From Polaromonas glacialis (GTDB taxonomy: Bacteria > Pseudomonadota > Gammaproteobacteria > Burkholderiales > Burkholderiaceae_C): a stretch of DNA of 64,000 nucleotides. A model generated the notes under the pieces. The model searched no databases. It saw only the letters and a program-made list of their open reading frames with translations, and was not told the origin of the DNA. A program made the translations under genes and the position numbers. Where the stretch lies: positions 3,224,951 through 3,288,950 of the forward strand of contig NZ_KL448323.1 in the NCBI RefSeq assembly GCF_000709345.1, given 5' to 3'. Positions 33,708-47,449 of this stretch are shown here, piece by piece (the first letter of the stretch is position 1; every line of letters begins with the position of its first letter).

Positions 33708-35020
33708 GGCTGGCTGCCGGTTTGCGCCAGCATGCGCTGCTGCAGCTGGTGTTTTAAAGAGGCGACGGGAATGCGCTCGATGATCTCGGCGCCGAACGCA
33801 TAGGTCAGCAGCTGTCGCGCGACGCCGTCGGACAGGCCACGGCTCTGCAGGTAGAACACTTCCTCGGCGTCGAGCTGGCCAATCGTGGCGCCATGCGTGC
33901 ATTTCACGTCGTCGGCAAAAATCTCCAGCTGCGGCTGGGTATCCACTTGCGCCCGGCTGCTGAGCAGCAGGTTGCGGCTGGACTGCGCGGAGTCGGTGCG
34001 CTGGGCGCCGGGGCGCACGATCACCTTGCCGTTGAACACCGCATGCGCGCTGCCGTCGGCAATGCATTTGTGCAGCTGGCGGCTGGTGCCGTGCGGCTGG
34101 GCGTGGTCGATGCAGCTGTGGGTGTCGGCCAGCTGGCTGCCGGCCAGCAGCGCGAGGCCGTCGACCGCGCACTCGGCGCCCTCGCCCAGCACCACGCTCA
34201 GGTGGTAGCGGGACAGCTGCGCACCCATCGCCACGCTGACCGACTGGTAGTTCGCCGAGCGCCCCACCGACACCGCGCAGTTGGCGATGTGAAACGCCTG
34301 CCGGCCGTCGCGCTGCACGCGCACATGCGTGAGCTGCGCCTGGTCGGCCAGCACGATTTCCGTCACCGGATTGACCAGGTAGGCTGCGTCCTGCAGCGCC
34401 ACATAGTCTTCGATCAGCGTCACGCGGCTGCCCGCTTCGGCCAGAACGAGGCAGCGCGGGTGGCTGAGCGCGCCCGCCTGCGTCGCCACGAACAGCAGGT
34501 GCACCGGCGCGGCCAGCGCCACGTGGCGCGGCACCACCACGACCGCCGCATCCTGCAAAAAAGCCGTGTTGAGCGCGGCAAACACGTTGTCGCCCAGCGC
34601 CTGGGGGCGGCCCAGTTGCGCCTCGAGGGCCGCCGCATGGGTGAGCATGGCGGTTGGCAAGTCAGTCACCAGCAGGCCGCTCTCGGTGGCAGGGCTGGAC
34701 AGCTGCGGCGCATAAACGCCATCGACAAACACCAGCCGGCAGGCGACGTCGTCAAGGCCAAACGGCGCGATGTCGGCGGGCTGCAGCCGGCCGGCTGCGA
34801 GCACCGGCTGGAACGTCAGCCGGTGCAGCGGCGCCAGGCTGGTGAAGCGCCAGGCTTCGTCGCGCAGCGTCGGCATGGCGAGCGCGCCCAGCGCCGTCTG
34901 CGCCTGTTCGCGCAGCGCGTTGACATGCGCCAAGGGGCTGGGCGCCAGCAGCGGCTGGCCGGCCAGCAGCGCGCCCAGGTGGTCCACCGTGGGCGGGCGA
35001 AGTGCGGTATGGGTGCTCAT
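33704..35020 (-). CDS. sufD: SufD, Fe-S assembly scaffold subunit
   Basis: A 438-residue beta-helix protein. The C-terminal two thirds match SufB/SufD ([23 protein letters not shown] block: [52 protein letters not shown]). SufD pairs with SufB and SufC and is needed for iron delivery. The N-terminal ~110 residues carry the family's WRFTSLAPL. It overlaps sufC (ATGA at 35017..35020) and sufS. Confidence 0.95.
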   Translation of the reverse strand: MSTHTALRPPTVDHLGALLAGQPLLAPSPLAHVNALREQAQTALGALAMPTLRDEAWRFTSLAPLHRLTFQPVLAAGRLQPADIAPFGLDDVACRLVFVDGVYAPQLSSPATESGLLVTDLPTAMLTHAAALEAQLGRPQALGDNVFAALNTAFLQDAAVVVVPRHVALAAPVHLLFVATQAGALSHPRCLVLAEAGSRVTLIEDYVALQDAAYLVNPVTEIVLADQAQLTHVRVQRDGRQAFHIANCAVSVGRSANYQSVSVAMGAQLSRYHLSVVLGEGAECAVDGLALLAGSQLADTHSCIDHAQPHGTSRQLHKCIADGSAHAVFNGKVIVRPGAQRTDSAQSSRNLLLSSRAQVDTQPQLEIFADDVKCTHGATIGQLDAEEVFYLQSRGLSDGVARQLLTYAFGAEIIERIPVASLKHQLQQRMLAQTGSQP

Positions 35021-35813
35021 GCGCTAACCGCCACGCCGCTCCCGGCCTGGTGCTCGGCGCTGACCCAGTCGTAACCGCGTTGTTCGAGTTCCAGCGCGAG
35101 TTCCCTGCCGCCGGTCTTGATGATGCGGCCGGCCTCCATCACATGCACGAAGTCGGGCACGATGTAGTTCAGCAGCCGCTGGTAATGCGTGACCAGAATG
35201 ACGGCGTTCTCAAGCGTTATCAGCTGGTTCACACCCTGCGAGACGATGCGCAGCGCGTCGATGTCCAGGCCGGAATCGGTCTCGTCCAGAATCGCCAGGC
35301 GCGGCTCCAGCAGCGCCATCTGCAAAATTTCGTTGCGCTTTTTCTCGCCGCCCGAAAAGCCTTCGTTGACGCTGCGGTCCAGAAAATCGGGGTTCATCTC
35401 GAGCAGCAACATTTTCTCGCGCACGAAGTCGTCGAACTCCAGCGGGTCCAGCTCTTCCCGGCCGCGCTGCGCCTGCAGCGTGTTGTAGCTCAGGCGCAAA
35501 AACTGGCTGTTGGCCACGCCGGGGATTTCAATCGGATACTGAAAGCCCAGGAACATGCCCGCCAGCGCGCGCGCTTCTGGCGCCAGCGCCAGCAGGTCCC
35601 GGCCTTCAAATAGCACGGTGCCGGCCGTGACTTCATAGGCCGTGTGGCCGGCCAGCACTTTGGCAAACGTGCTCTTGCCCGAGCCGTTGGGCCCCATGAT
35701 GGCATGCACTTCGCCGCGCCTGACCGTCAGGTCCAGGCCCTTGAGGATGTCGATGCCGTTGACGCTGGCGCACAGGCCGCGCACTTCCAGCAATACCGGG
35801 CTGTTGGGGTGGA

Positions 35814-35817
<4 letters not shown>
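35017..35817 (-). CDS. sufC: SufC, ATPase of the SufBCD complex
   Basis: A 266-residue ABC-type ATPase, soluble, with Walker A GPNGSGKS (42-49), SufC-type signature [14 protein letters not shown] and Walker [17 protein letters not shown]. It powers conformational change of the SufBCD scaffold. The ATG at 35817 overlaps the sufB stop by four bases (ATGA). Confidence 0.96.
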
Positions 35818-37250
<1,433 letters not shown>

Positions 37251-37322
37251 GGTGTTCCTTCTGGCGGGTGATATGGCTTGAAGAAAACGCGGGCGGTGAA
37301 GCCTTGACGTCGCTTGCGTCGC

Positions 37323-37673
37323 TTATGTTGTGGCGGGGCCGGCCTTTTTCTTGACGTTGAAGCTTTCGCCGCAGCCGCACTGGCTGTCAACGTTGGGGTT
37401 GTCGAACTTGAAGCTTTGCTTGAGGCCGTCAGTGACAAAGTCGATGTTGGAGCCGTCGAGGTACACCAGGCTGTGGTCATCAACCACAATGCGCGCGCCG
37501 TGCGACTCGAAGCTGTGGTCGCCCGGCCCGACCTCGTCGATCAGGTCAAAGGTGTGCGCCAGGCCGGTGCAGCCGACTTTTTTGACGCCGATGCGCAGGG
37601 CAATTCCCTTGCCGCGCTTTTCAAGCTGGCGCTGGATCTGCAGCGCGGCTTTTTCAGTCAGTGTCATGGTCAT
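37323..37673 (-). CDS. sufA: SufA/IscA-family A-type cluster carrier
   Basis: A 116-residue A-type carrier (HesB fold) with the three cysteines in KVGCTGLAH and SQCGCGESF. First gene of the suf operon. The ATG at 37673 is nine bases after AGGAG; a second ATG two codons later is equally close to family starts. It moves Fe-S clusters to apo-proteins. The promoter region upstream holds an IscR-like site. Confidence 0.92.
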   Translation of the reverse strand: MTMTLTEKAALQIQRQLEKRGKGIALRIGVKKVGCTGLAHTFDLIDEVGPGDHSFESHGARIVVDDHSLVYLDGSNIDFVTDGLKQSFKFDNPNVDSQCGCGESFNVKKKAGPATT

Positions 37674-37984
37674 GGGTCAAACTCCTGGGTTGCGGCCAGG
37701 CCGCTTGTGGGCGACCGCCTGGCGGTTTTTTTCGGGAGGGATGTCCCTGATGGAAAAATCGATACCTGACTTATTTGCTCAACTATAAATATCCCGACTG
37801 TATCAGTCAACTATCAGCCCTTTGACATTGAAAAGTGAAGGGCACTGGGTGCCTGGGGCGCTCCTATGACATGAACCATGGCGTGCGGTGCCGACCTAGG
37901 GTTAACCCTGATTCTGACGACGTCACCTGCTAAAATCGCCCGCTTGCGCTGCCGCGCTGTCCCCATACCCCCGGAGCCGCCCTG
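37674..37984. other. Divergent promoter region between suf operon and CoA-transferase
   Basis: These 311 bases hold the suf promoter (37782..37814) and, for the plus-strand CoA-transferase, a TGC-TAAAAT near 37927..37935 that could be an extended -10 element. No gene is seen. Confidence 0.55.
37782..37814 (-). promoter_or_regulatory. suf operon promoter with IscR type-1-like site
   Basis: On the minus strand, TTGACT (37805..37810) and TATAGT (37782..37787) are separated by exactly 17 bases. Overlapping the -35 and spacer (37789..37814) is ATAGTTGACT-GATAC-AGTCGGG, which fits the IscR type-1 pattern ATA-S-YY-GACT-R-WWW-Y-AGTC-RR-S. Binding of 2Fe-2S IscR there would block RNA polymerase when clusters are sufficient. 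No iscR gene is in the window. Confidence 0.75.
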
Positions 37985-39535
37985 ATGTCTTTCGCCGACC
38001 GCGTACAGAACCCTGCCCTGCAAACCAAGATCATGTCGGCCGACGAGGCCGCCGCGCTGATTCCCGCCGGCGCGCATGTCGGCATGAGCGGCTTTACCGG
38101 CGCCGGCTACCCCAAGGCCGTGCCCCAGGCGCTGGCAAGGCGCATCGAAGGCCTGCATGCCGCCGGCGAGGAATTCCGCATCGGCCTGTGGACCGGCGCC
38201 TCGACCGCGCCCGAACTCGACGGCGCTCTAGCCAAGGTCCACGGCATCGACATGCGCCTGCCCTACCAGTCGGACCCGACCTGCCGCCGCCAGATCAACG
38301 CCGGCGAAATGCAGTACACCGACATGCACCTGTCCAACGTGGCGCAGTTTGTCTGGTTCGGCTTTCTGGGCAAGCTCGACGTGGCGGTGGTCGAAGTCGC
38401 CGGCATCCTGCCCGACGGGCGGCTGATTCCGTCGTCGTCGGTGGGCAACAACAAGACCTGGCTGGACCAGGCCGACAAGATCATCCTGGAAGTCAACAGC
38501 CTGCAAAACGCCGGTCTGGAGGGCATGCACGACATCTACTACGGCACCCGCCTGCCGCCGCACCGCATGCCGATTCCGCTGACCGGCCCCGGCGACCGCA
38601 TCGGCCAGCCCTACCTGACGTGCGACCTGAGCAAGGTGATTGCCGTGGTGCCGACGCGCCAGCCCGACCGCAACTCGGCCTTTGCCGCGCCGGACGAAAA
38701 CTCGCGGCGCATTGCCAGCCACATCATTGAATTCCTGCAGCAGGAGGTGAAACTCGGCCGCCTGCCGGCCGAACTCCTGCCCTTGCAGTCGGGCGTGGGC
38801 AACATCGCCAACGCCGTGCTGGCCGGCCTGAACGACGGGCCGTTCACCGGCCTGTCGGCCTACACCGAGGTGCTGCAGGACGGCATGCTGGACATGCTGC
38901 GCTCGGGCACGCTGGTGATGGCGTCGGCCACCGCGCTGTCGTTCAGCCCCGACGCGCTGGCCGACTTCAATGCCAACATCGATTTTTACCGCGAGCGCAT
39001 CGTGCTGCGGCCGCAGGAAATCAGCAACCATCCGGAGGTGGTGCGCCGCCTGGGCGTGATCGCGATGAACGCGATGATCGAGGCCGACATCTACGGCAAC
39101 GTCAACTCCACCCACGTCATGGGGTCGAGCATCATGAACGGCATTGGCGGCTCGGGCGACTTTGCGCGCAATGCGTATCTGTCGTTTTTCATGACGCCAT
39201 CGGTCGCCAAAAACGGCTCCATTTCCTGCATCGTGCCGATGGCCTCGCACGTGGACCACACCGAGCACGACGTGGAGATCATCGTCACCGAGCAGGGCCT
39301 GGCCGATTTGCGCGGCCTGTCGCCGACGCAGCGGGCGCGGCTGATCATTGAAAAATGCGCGCATCCCGATTTCCGCCCTGCCCTGCGCGACTACTTCGAG
39401 CGCTCGCTGCATGGCGCCTCCGGCAAGCACACGCCGCACCTGCTCGACGAGGCGCTGTCCTGGCATGCGCGCTACCTGGCCACCGGCGACATGCTGCCGG
39501 TCACGGCCTCGCAGGAGCCGGTGCATCTGGTCTGA
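37985..39535 (+). CDS. Acetyl-CoA hydrolase/succinate CoA-transferase family enzyme
   Basis: A 516-residue CoA-transferase of the Cat1/ScpC/AarC type. It has SGFTGAGYPKAVP near the start, GNIANAVLAGL, the catalytic Glu in YTEVLQDGML (near residue 298) and GIGGSGDFARNAYLS. It likely exchanges CoA between succinyl-CoA and acetate or propionate. The start follows CCGGAGCC. It is divergent from suf; the next gene converges with it across a repeat copy. Confidence 0.9.
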   Translation: MSFADRVQNPALQTKIMSADEAAALIPAGAHVGMSGFTGAGYPKAVPQALARRIEGLHAAGEEFRIGLWTGASTAPELDGALAKVHGIDMRLPYQSDPTCRRQINAGEMQYTDMHLSNVAQFVWFGFLGKLDVAVVEVAGILPDGRLIPSSSVGNNKTWLDQADKIILEVNSLQNAGLEGMHDIYYGTRLPPHRMPIPLTGPGDRIGQPYLTCDLSKVIAVVPTRQPDRNSAFAAPDENSRRIASHIIEFLQQEVKLGRLPAELLPLQSGVGNIANAVLAGLNDGPFTGLSAYTEVLQDGMLDMLRSGTLVMASATALSFSPDALADFNANIDFYRERIVLRPQEISNHPEVVRRLGVIAMNAMIEADIYGNVNSTHVMGSSIMNGIGGSGDFARNAYLSFFMTPSVAKNGSISCIVPMASHVDHTEHDVEIIVTEQGLADLRGLSPTQRARLIIEKCAHPDFRPALRDYFERSLHGASGKHTPHLLDEALSWHARYLATGDMLPVTASQEPVHLV

Positions 39536-39724
39536 GGCGCTGGGGAGCCTGCCCCGGGCTTGATCCGGGGAAATCCATGCGCGCGCAGTCAACCGTGCGG
39601 TGACTTGCAGCCGTTGCCTGTCTGCGGCCCGGTTGGAGTGCTGTGGATTGCGGGTCAAGCCCGCAATGACAGAGGGGAAAAAAGACGTTTCAACAATGCG
39701 CTGAATCACTACGATTCTCAAGCC

Positions 39725-39783
39725 TTTCAGGCCGTTTGCGCATACTGGGCGTGCGGTTACAGCTATTTTTTCAATAGCAATTC
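39725..39783 (+). repeat. Interspersed repeat copy between convergent genes
   Basis: TTTCAGGCCGTTTGCGCA, TACTGGGCGTGCGG, ACAGCTAT-N6-AATAGCA. It lies between the CoA-transferase and cobalamin adenosyltransferase stop codons. Confidence 0.85.
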
Positions 39784-39802
39784 AACGCAGCGGCCGCCGC
39801 AT

Positions 39803-40396
39803 TCAGGACGCGGTTTGCGCGCCTGTCGCGTCGTCCTGCGCCATGCGTGCCATGCGCTGGCTTTTCCAGTACACGTCGTCGCCGCCGTTCATGCGGTTGA
39901 GTACGCGCGACAGCACGAACATCAGGTCGCTCAGGCGGTTCAGATACTGGCGCGGCGTGTCTTTCAGCGCGTCCTGCTGGCCCAGGGCGACCACGGCGCG
40001 CTCGGCGCGGCGGGCGACGGTGCGGCACACATGGGCCAGCGACGCGGCCCGGCTGCCGGCAGGCAGGATGAATTCGGCCAGGCGCGGCAACTGGGCGTTG
40101 TAGGTTTCCAGCGCCTCGTCCAGCTGCAGCAAGGCTTCCGGCTTGAGCAGCTCGAAGCCCGGAATCGACAGCTCGCCGCCCAGGTTGAACAGCTGGTGCT
40201 GCACCTCGACCAGCACGTCGCGCACGTCAGCGGGCATGTCTTCGCACAGCAGCACGCCGATGTTCGAGTTCAGCTCGTCCACGTCGCCCATGGCGTGAAC
40301 CCGCCGGCTGTCCTTGGAAACTCGGGTGTTGTCGCCCAGTCCTGTGGTGCCGTTGTCGCCGGTGCGGGTGGCAATTTGTGAAAGTCTGTTGGCCAT
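39803..40396 (-). CDS. Cob(I)alamin adenosyltransferase, PduO type
   Basis: A 197-residue PduO-type ATP:corrinoid adenosyltransferase that makes adenosylcobalamin. It shows TRTGDNGTTGLGDNTRVSKDS (ATP-binding N-terminus), CRTVARRAERAVVAL and the C-terminal LNRLSDLMFVLSR. A likely client is a B12-dependent mutase such as methylmalonyl-CoA mutase, not in the window. I chose the ATG at 40396 (MANRLSQIATRTG). Confidence 0.93.
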   Translation of the reverse strand: MANRLSQIATRTGDNGTTGLGDNTRVSKDSRRVHAMGDVDELNSNIGVLLCEDMPADVRDVLVEVQHQLFNLGGELSIPGFELLKPEALLQLDEALETYNAQLPRLAEFILPAGSRAASLAHVCRTVARRAERAVVALGQQDALKDTPRQYLNRLSDLMFVLSRVLNRMNGGDDVYWKSQRMARMAQDDATGAQTAS

Positions 40397-40534
40397 GGGA
40401 GTGAAGTGCGCTGAAGGCGCAGTGGGTTGAAAAGGTTGATGGGGCAAGCCCGCAAGCTTATCAAGCTTCGGCGCGGCCAGCGCGCACACCGCCCCAAGCC
40501 GTAAACTCCGGTTTCACATCAGGAGACACACGCC

Positions 40535-41956
40535 ATGAACGCACCGCTGCCCGGCCACCTGCTGCCCGGCATCCTCCAGCGCGAGACGCCGCAGGCGCTG
40601 ATCGATGCCCTCAAAACCCGCTTTGCCGAACGCTGCTCGACCGCCCTGGTGGTGCGCGAGCAGCATGGCCGCGACGAATCGTCCTTCGCTTCGCCGCCGC
40701 CCGCTGCGGTGGTGTTTGCCGAAAGCACGCAGGATGTGGCCGACGCCGTCAAGCTGGCCAGCCAGTACGGCGTGCCGGTGATTCCGTTTGGCGTCGGCAC
40801 CTCGCTTGAAGGCCACCTGCTGGCCGTGCAGGGCGGCATCAGCATCGACGTGAGCCGCATGAACAAGGTGCTGGCCATCCATGCCGAAGACCTGACGGTG
40901 ACGGTGCAGCCCGGCGTGACGCGCAAGCAGCTCAATGAAGAAATCAAGAGCACCGGCCTGTTCTTTCCCATCGACCCCGGCGCCGACGCGACGCTGGGCG
41001 GCATGAGCGCCACGCGCGCCAGCGGCACCAACGCCGTGCGCTACGGCACCATGCGCGAAAACGTGCTGGCGCTGGAAGTCGTCACCGCCGACGGCAGCGT
41101 CATCCGCACCGGCACGCGCGCCAAGAAGTCCGCCGCCGGCTACGACCTGACGCGGCTGATGGTCGGCAGCGAAGGCACGCTGGGCGTGATCACCGAAGTC
41201 ACCGTTCGGCTGTACCCGCTGCCCGAGGCGATTTCGGCGGCGATCTGTTCGTTCCCGAGCATCGAGGCGGCGGTGCGCACGACCATCGAGATCATCCAGC
41301 TCGGCGTGCCGATTGCGCGCGTCGAGCTGATCGACGCCCACACCGTGCGCATGGTCAACGCCCACAGCAAGCTCGGCCTGCGCGAGGAGCCGATGCTGCT
41401 GATGGAGTTCCACGGCACGCCGGGCAGCGTGAAGGAGCAGGCCGGGCTGGTGCAGGAACTCGCCAGCGGCCAGGGCGGCAATGCCTTTGAATGGGCCAGC
41501 ACGCCCGAAGAGCGAACCCGGCTGTGGACCGCGCGGCACAACGCCTACTTTGCCGCCATCCAGAGCAAGCCCGGCTGCCGGGCGATTTCGACCGACACCT
41601 GCGTGCCGATTTCGCGCCTGGCCGACTGCCTGCTTGAATCGGTGGCCGAGGCCGATGCCAGCGGCATTCCCTATTTCCTGGTCGGCCATGTCGGCGACGG
41701 CAATTTCCACTTCGGCTACCTGATCGACCCCGACAACGCCGCCGAGCGCGAAACCGCCGAAGACCTGAACCACAAGCTCGTGGCCCGGGCCCTGCGGCTG
41801 GAAGGCACCTGCACCGGCGAGCACGGCATCGGCCTGGGCAAGATGGACTTTTTGCTGAGCGAGACCGGCGGCGGAGCGGTGGACATGATGCGCACCATCA
41901 AGCGCGCGCTTGATCCGAAGAACATCATGAATCCGGGCAAGATTTTTTCGCTGTGA
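40535..41956 (+). CDS. FAD-linked oxidase, D-lactate dehydrogenase (LDHD/GlcD)-like
   Basis: A 473-residue flavoprotein with a PCMH-type FAD domain (VPVIPFGVGTSLEGH ... DLTVTVQPGV; GGMSATRASGTNAVRYGTM) and a C-terminal FAD-oxidase domain (GHVGDGNFHFGYL; EGTCTGEHGIGLGK). It oxidises D-lactate or a related 2-hydroxy acid and passes electrons to a cytochrome or quinone. It is monocistronic with a good ribosome site (AGGAGA). It is divergent from the adenosyltransferase. Confidence 0.9.
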   Translation: MNAPLPGHLLPGILQRETPQALIDALKTRFAERCSTALVVREQHGRDESSFASPPPAAVVFAESTQDVADAVKLASQYGVPVIPFGVGTSLEGHLLAVQGGISIDVSRMNKVLAIHAEDLTVTVQPGVTRKQLNEEIKSTGLFFPIDPGADATLGGMSATRASGTNAVRYGTMRENVLALEVVTADGSVIRTGTRAKKSAAGYDLTRLMVGSEGTLGVITEVTVRLYPLPEAISAAICSFPSIEAAVRTTIEIIQLGVPIARVELIDAHTVRMVNAHSKLGLREEPMLLMEFHGTPGSVKEQAGLVQELASGQGGNAFEWASTPEERTRLWTARHNAYFAAIQSKPGCRAISTDTCVPISRLADCLLESVAEADASGIPYFLVGHVGDGNFHFGYLIDPDNAAERETAEDLNHKLVARALRLEGTCTGEHGIGLGKMDFLLSETGGGAVDMMRTIKRALDPKNIMNPGKIFSL

Positions 41957-42374
41957 ATGTAAACTGATTGACTTGAATTGTTGGTTATTTATCGCTTTTA
42001 TCAGTTTAAATGTAGCATTTTGTCTTTTTCAAGACAGCATTAATAGACACTCTGCACCGCCCGGCCCGAAGCCCTGCCTGCGGCACAGCGCATCGCTCGT
42101 TGGCCCCGATGTAGCCACCATGCCGCATTGCGCTACTTAAACAATAGCAACAAAACCCGGCGCTGCAGCGCCTTCAGCAAATGCTGCTGGATGGCCGTTG
42201 GTACAAGGCGTTGCGTGGGGGGAGTGATTCCCTGTCAAGATGCCTTCAGCGCCTGACCGGTTTACTTTTTTTACTGTTGATGACACCCCTTCCCTTTCAC
42301 TTTTGCGAACAGCCCGCTGTCACCGCGCTACCGCAGCCAGCGCACATGGCCAGATCCCGGGGCGGGGTGCGGCC
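41957..42374. other. 418-base gap with degenerate repeat and hairpins
   Basis: A+T-rich start with an 8-bp inverted repeat AAACTGAT/ATCAGTTT (41961..42007) and a TGTCTT/AAGACA hairpin near 42022. A partial interspersed repeat follows at 42122. A small frame of 65 codons at 42181..42378 overlaps the kinase start but lacks support. Likely the promoter region of the sensor kinase. Confidence 0.5.
42122..42155 (+). repeat. Partial, degenerate interspersed repeat copy
   Basis: Only GCCGCATTGCGC, GCTACTTAAACAATAGCAAC remain recognisable. It lacks the middle spacer of full copies. Confidence 0.5.
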
Positions 42375-45074
<2,700 letters not shown>

Positions 45075-45135
45075 CGCCCCGCTGGCGAAAAATCACCCAG
45101 CTTTTGCATCACGGCGCCAGCCGCCGGACATCTCT

Positions 45136-45203
45136 TTGCTACTATATTCATAGCTGCTTACGCATACTGGTCGTGCGAAAAAGGCTTTTTTTATGCTTGA
45201 AAA
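45136..45203 (-). repeat. Interspersed repeat copy after the sensor kinase
   Basis: On the minus strand: TTTTCAAGCATAAAAAAAGCC, TTTTTCGCACGACCAG, AAGCAGCTAT-N5-ATAGTAGCAA. It lies between the convergent kinase and L,D-transpeptidase genes. Confidence 0.8.
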
Positions 45204-45248
45204 GTGTCGGCGGGCTGAAACGGGCGCGCTGGATTCGCGGCCCTTGGC

Positions 45249-45998
45249 TCAAGGTGCCGCGGCCACCAGCGGGGCAACATCGCGCGCACTGCCGTCGCCC
45301 AGGCCGAGCAGTGTGCCCACGGGGCGGGTTTCGGGCAGCACGTAGATGACGGCGGGCCGGGCGCCGAACACCGGCTTGACCAGCGCGTCATAAAAGGCGG
45401 CAGGCACGTTGACGCAGCCGTAGGAAATCCGGTTGTCGGCCGCCGTCGGCGTTGCCAGGCGCTCCAGCCGGCGGTCGGCCTTGTTGCTGGCGCGCACGCG
45501 GTGCATCGAGACGGCCGCGTCGTAGTCGATCCAGACAATGTCCTCGCCCTGCAGGTTGCGGCCCGGCTCGGACACGAAGCGGCCTGCCGGCGTGGTGCGT
45601 TCATCGGGCCGGATGTCGGCCAGCTTGCGCGTGCCGATGCCGGGCGCCGAGTCGTCTCCGACCGCCAGGCCCAGCAGCACCGGCGACGAACCAAGCGGGC
45701 TGCCGGCCGCATCGAAGACATGCAGCATGGCGGCCTTTTTGTCGATAACGGCAAAAGGCAGGCCCTGGTGATTGCGCGTGGCGCGAATCCAGGCTGTCAT
45801 GCGTGGCACGTCTTGTCCTACGGAAAGCGGCTGTAGCCGAATGTTTTCTGCGGCCAAGACCGCCGGGGTGGCCGCCCGCGACGGCTGCGGAAGGCCAAGC
45901 AGCGCCACCAGCCCCCCGACAAGCAATGCGCCCGCCAGCGTGCGCGGCCAGGGGGGGAAACGGGTTTTCAGCGGCGAAGCAAGAGGGCAGGCGTTCAT
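45249..45998 (-). CDS. L,D-transpeptidase (YkuD-domain) family protein
   Basis: A 249-residue exported protein. Residues 1-42 form a signal peptide or anchor (TLAGALLVGGLVALLGL), cleavage probably at SRA-ATP. The catalytic domain has MHRVRA (His) and RISYGCVNVP with the active Cys. Such enzymes cross-link peptidoglycan (3-3 links) or attach proteins in the periplasm. The motif is SYGC rather than SHGC. The ATG at 45998 was chosen for the signal peptide. Confidence 0.83.
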   Translation of the reverse strand: MNACPLASPLKTRFPPWPRTLAGALLVGGLVALLGLPQPSRAATPAVLAAENIRLQPLSVGQDVPRMTAWIRATRNHQGLPFAVIDKKAAMLHVFDAAGSPLGSSPVLLGLAVGDDSAPGIGTRKLADIRPDERTTPAGRFVSEPGRNLQGEDIVWIDYDAAVSMHRVRASNKADRRLERLATPTAADNRISYGCVNVPAAFYDALVKPVFGARPAVIYVLPETRPVGTLLGLGDGSARDVAPLVAAAP

Positions 45999-46195
45999 GG
46001 AAAGGAATGGTAATTGATTGTCAAAATGTCGGAAACCGGACATGAAAGATTAGCGGCCCTCTCCTACGGCGCCATAAGGCCAGCTCTGAAACGCAACCAG
46101 AGCTGCGGTTTTTATAGTCTACCCAGCTTGCAATTGAAGCTTATCGAAGACACGCCATGCGTGTTGGCCGCAAACTTTTTCAGAAGGACAGGACC

Positions 46196-46519
46196 ATGAA
46201 ACTTCACATCAGATCAATTTCCCTGGGGGCTTTGTTGGCACTTGCGGTAGCCAGCGTATCCGCCCAGACGGCAGCGCCGGCAGCTGCTGCATCAGCGCCC
46301 GCCACGGTGGGCGTGACACCGCAGGAAGCGGCGACAGCCAACCAGCAGGCCGTGCCGCGCAGCGATACGGCCACCGTGGTGCGGACCGCGCCGTCGCCCG
46401 CGCAGCGTGCCAGTGGTGCCATGACTGGCAACACCACCGGGGGCACGGCGGCCATGAACAGCACGACAGGCAACACAGCCACGGGGACGACCCGTGCAGC
46501 CCGCGCCGACCGCAACTGA
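46196..46519 (+). CDS. Exported low-complexity Ala/Thr-rich protein
   Basis: A 107-residue protein with a clear signal peptide (MKLHIRSISLGALLALAVA, cleavage after SVSAQ) and a mature part rich in Ala, Thr, Gly and Asn (TGNTTGGTAAMNSTTGNTA). It is likely disordered and periplasmic. It has no known domain. The ribosome site is AAGGACAGG. It is followed 50 bases later by the glycine-zipper protein, so both may respond together. Confidence 0.7.
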   Translation: MKLHIRSISLGALLALAVASVSAQTAAPAAAASAPATVGVTPQEAATANQQAVPRSDTATVVRTAPSPAQRASGAMTGNTTGGTAAMNSTTGNTATGTTRAARADRN

Positions 46520-46569
46520 TTGCCGCAATTCGCTTTGTTTTTCTAAGTTGATATTAAAAGGAGATCGTC

Positions 46570-47151
46570 ATGAACATGAACACCAACGCCACCCCTTACA
46601 CCGGCAGCACCGCAACTTCCACCACGGGAAGCAGCAACATGGTGACCGGCCTATTTCCTGACCGCGCCAGCGCCGAAGCGGCCTACAACGCAGCCCATAC
46701 GCGCGGCTATTCAAAAGACGATGTCAACCTGGTGATGTCGGACGACACGCGCAAGCGCCACTTTGCCGACGGCAGCGCGATGGGCAAGGAAACCGAACTG
46801 GGCAACAAGGCCGCTGAAGGCGCCGGCATCGGTGGCGCCATCGGCGGCACCATCGGCGCCATCCTGGCGGGCATTGCCGCCGTGGGCACGAGCATTGCCC
46901 TGCCGGGCCTTGGCCTGGTCATTGCAGGCCCCCTGGCTGCTGCTGCCATGGGCGCCGGCGCCGGTGCCGCCAGCGGCGGCCTGGTGGGTGCCCTGATCGG
47001 CTGGAACATTCCCGAAGAGCGTGTCAAGGAATACGAAGAAGGCGTCAAGAACGGCGGCATCCTGATGGGTGTGAAGACCCGCAATGACGAGGATGCGCTG
47101 CACTTTGAAAACGAGTGGAAGCAAAACGGCGGCCAGCATATTTATCGTTAA
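46570..47151 (+). CDS. Stress-type protein with glycine-zipper region
   Basis: A 193-residue protein. Residues about 25-65 (MVTGLFPDRASAEAAYNAAHTRGYSK) resemble the general stress protein 17M/YflT domain. Residues 78-145 are Gly/Ala-rich hydrophobic (GIGGAIGGTIGAILAGIAAV; AAAAMGAGAGAASGGLVGAL), a glycine-zipper that can insert in membranes. The C-terminus is acidic. Strong ribosome site AAAAGGAG. A rho-independent terminator follows at 47204. Confidence 0.78.
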   Translation: MNMNTNATPYTGSTATSTTGSSNMVTGLFPDRASAEAAYNAAHTRGYSKDDVNLVMSDDTRKRHFADGSAMGKETELGNKAAEGAGIGGAIGGTIGAILAGIAAVGTSIALPGLGLVIAGPLAAAAMGAGAGAASGGLVGALIGWNIPEERVKEYEEGVKNGGILMGVKTRNDEDALHFENEWKQNGGQHIYR

Positions 47152-47203
47152 GCAGTAACGATAGCGTCGAGCCCTTCTAAAGGGCTTGTGCAAAGGCTGA
47201 CAA

Positions 47204-47236
47204 AGCGGCGCTCTTCTGAGGGAGCGCCGCTTTTTT
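47204..47236 (+). terminator. Rho-independent terminator after the stress-type gene
   Basis: AGCGGCGCTC, 8-base loop, GAGCGCCGCT, then T6. The 10-bp stem is perfect. A smaller GCCCTT-N3-AAGGGC hairpin precedes it at 47171..47185. Confidence 0.9.
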
Positions 47237-47449
47237 GTGTCTTGCTCCGGATGCGCCGGGGCATAGAAGCTTTCGATTGACGGCAGCGCGGCGGCTTGGC
47301 GGTGTGCTGGCCTGCCACTGGATTCATGCGCAGCCGCGCTATTTTCAAGGATGACGAACCGGATAGCGCCCAAGGAGCCTTGCGCAAGGATGAAGCACGC
47401 TGCCTACAGCGCAGCGCTGCCCGAAAAATCGCGCAACCCAGCGCAACAC

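Noticed and set aside
40397..40534. Possible cobalamin riboswitch near the cobalamin adenosyltransferase
   Set aside because: The 138-base gap is too short and lacks a recognisable B12-box.
42240..42374. 45-residue N-terminal extension of the hybrid kinase
   Set aside because: The upstream part has poor composition and the ATG at 42375 precedes the first transmembrane helix by a normal distance.
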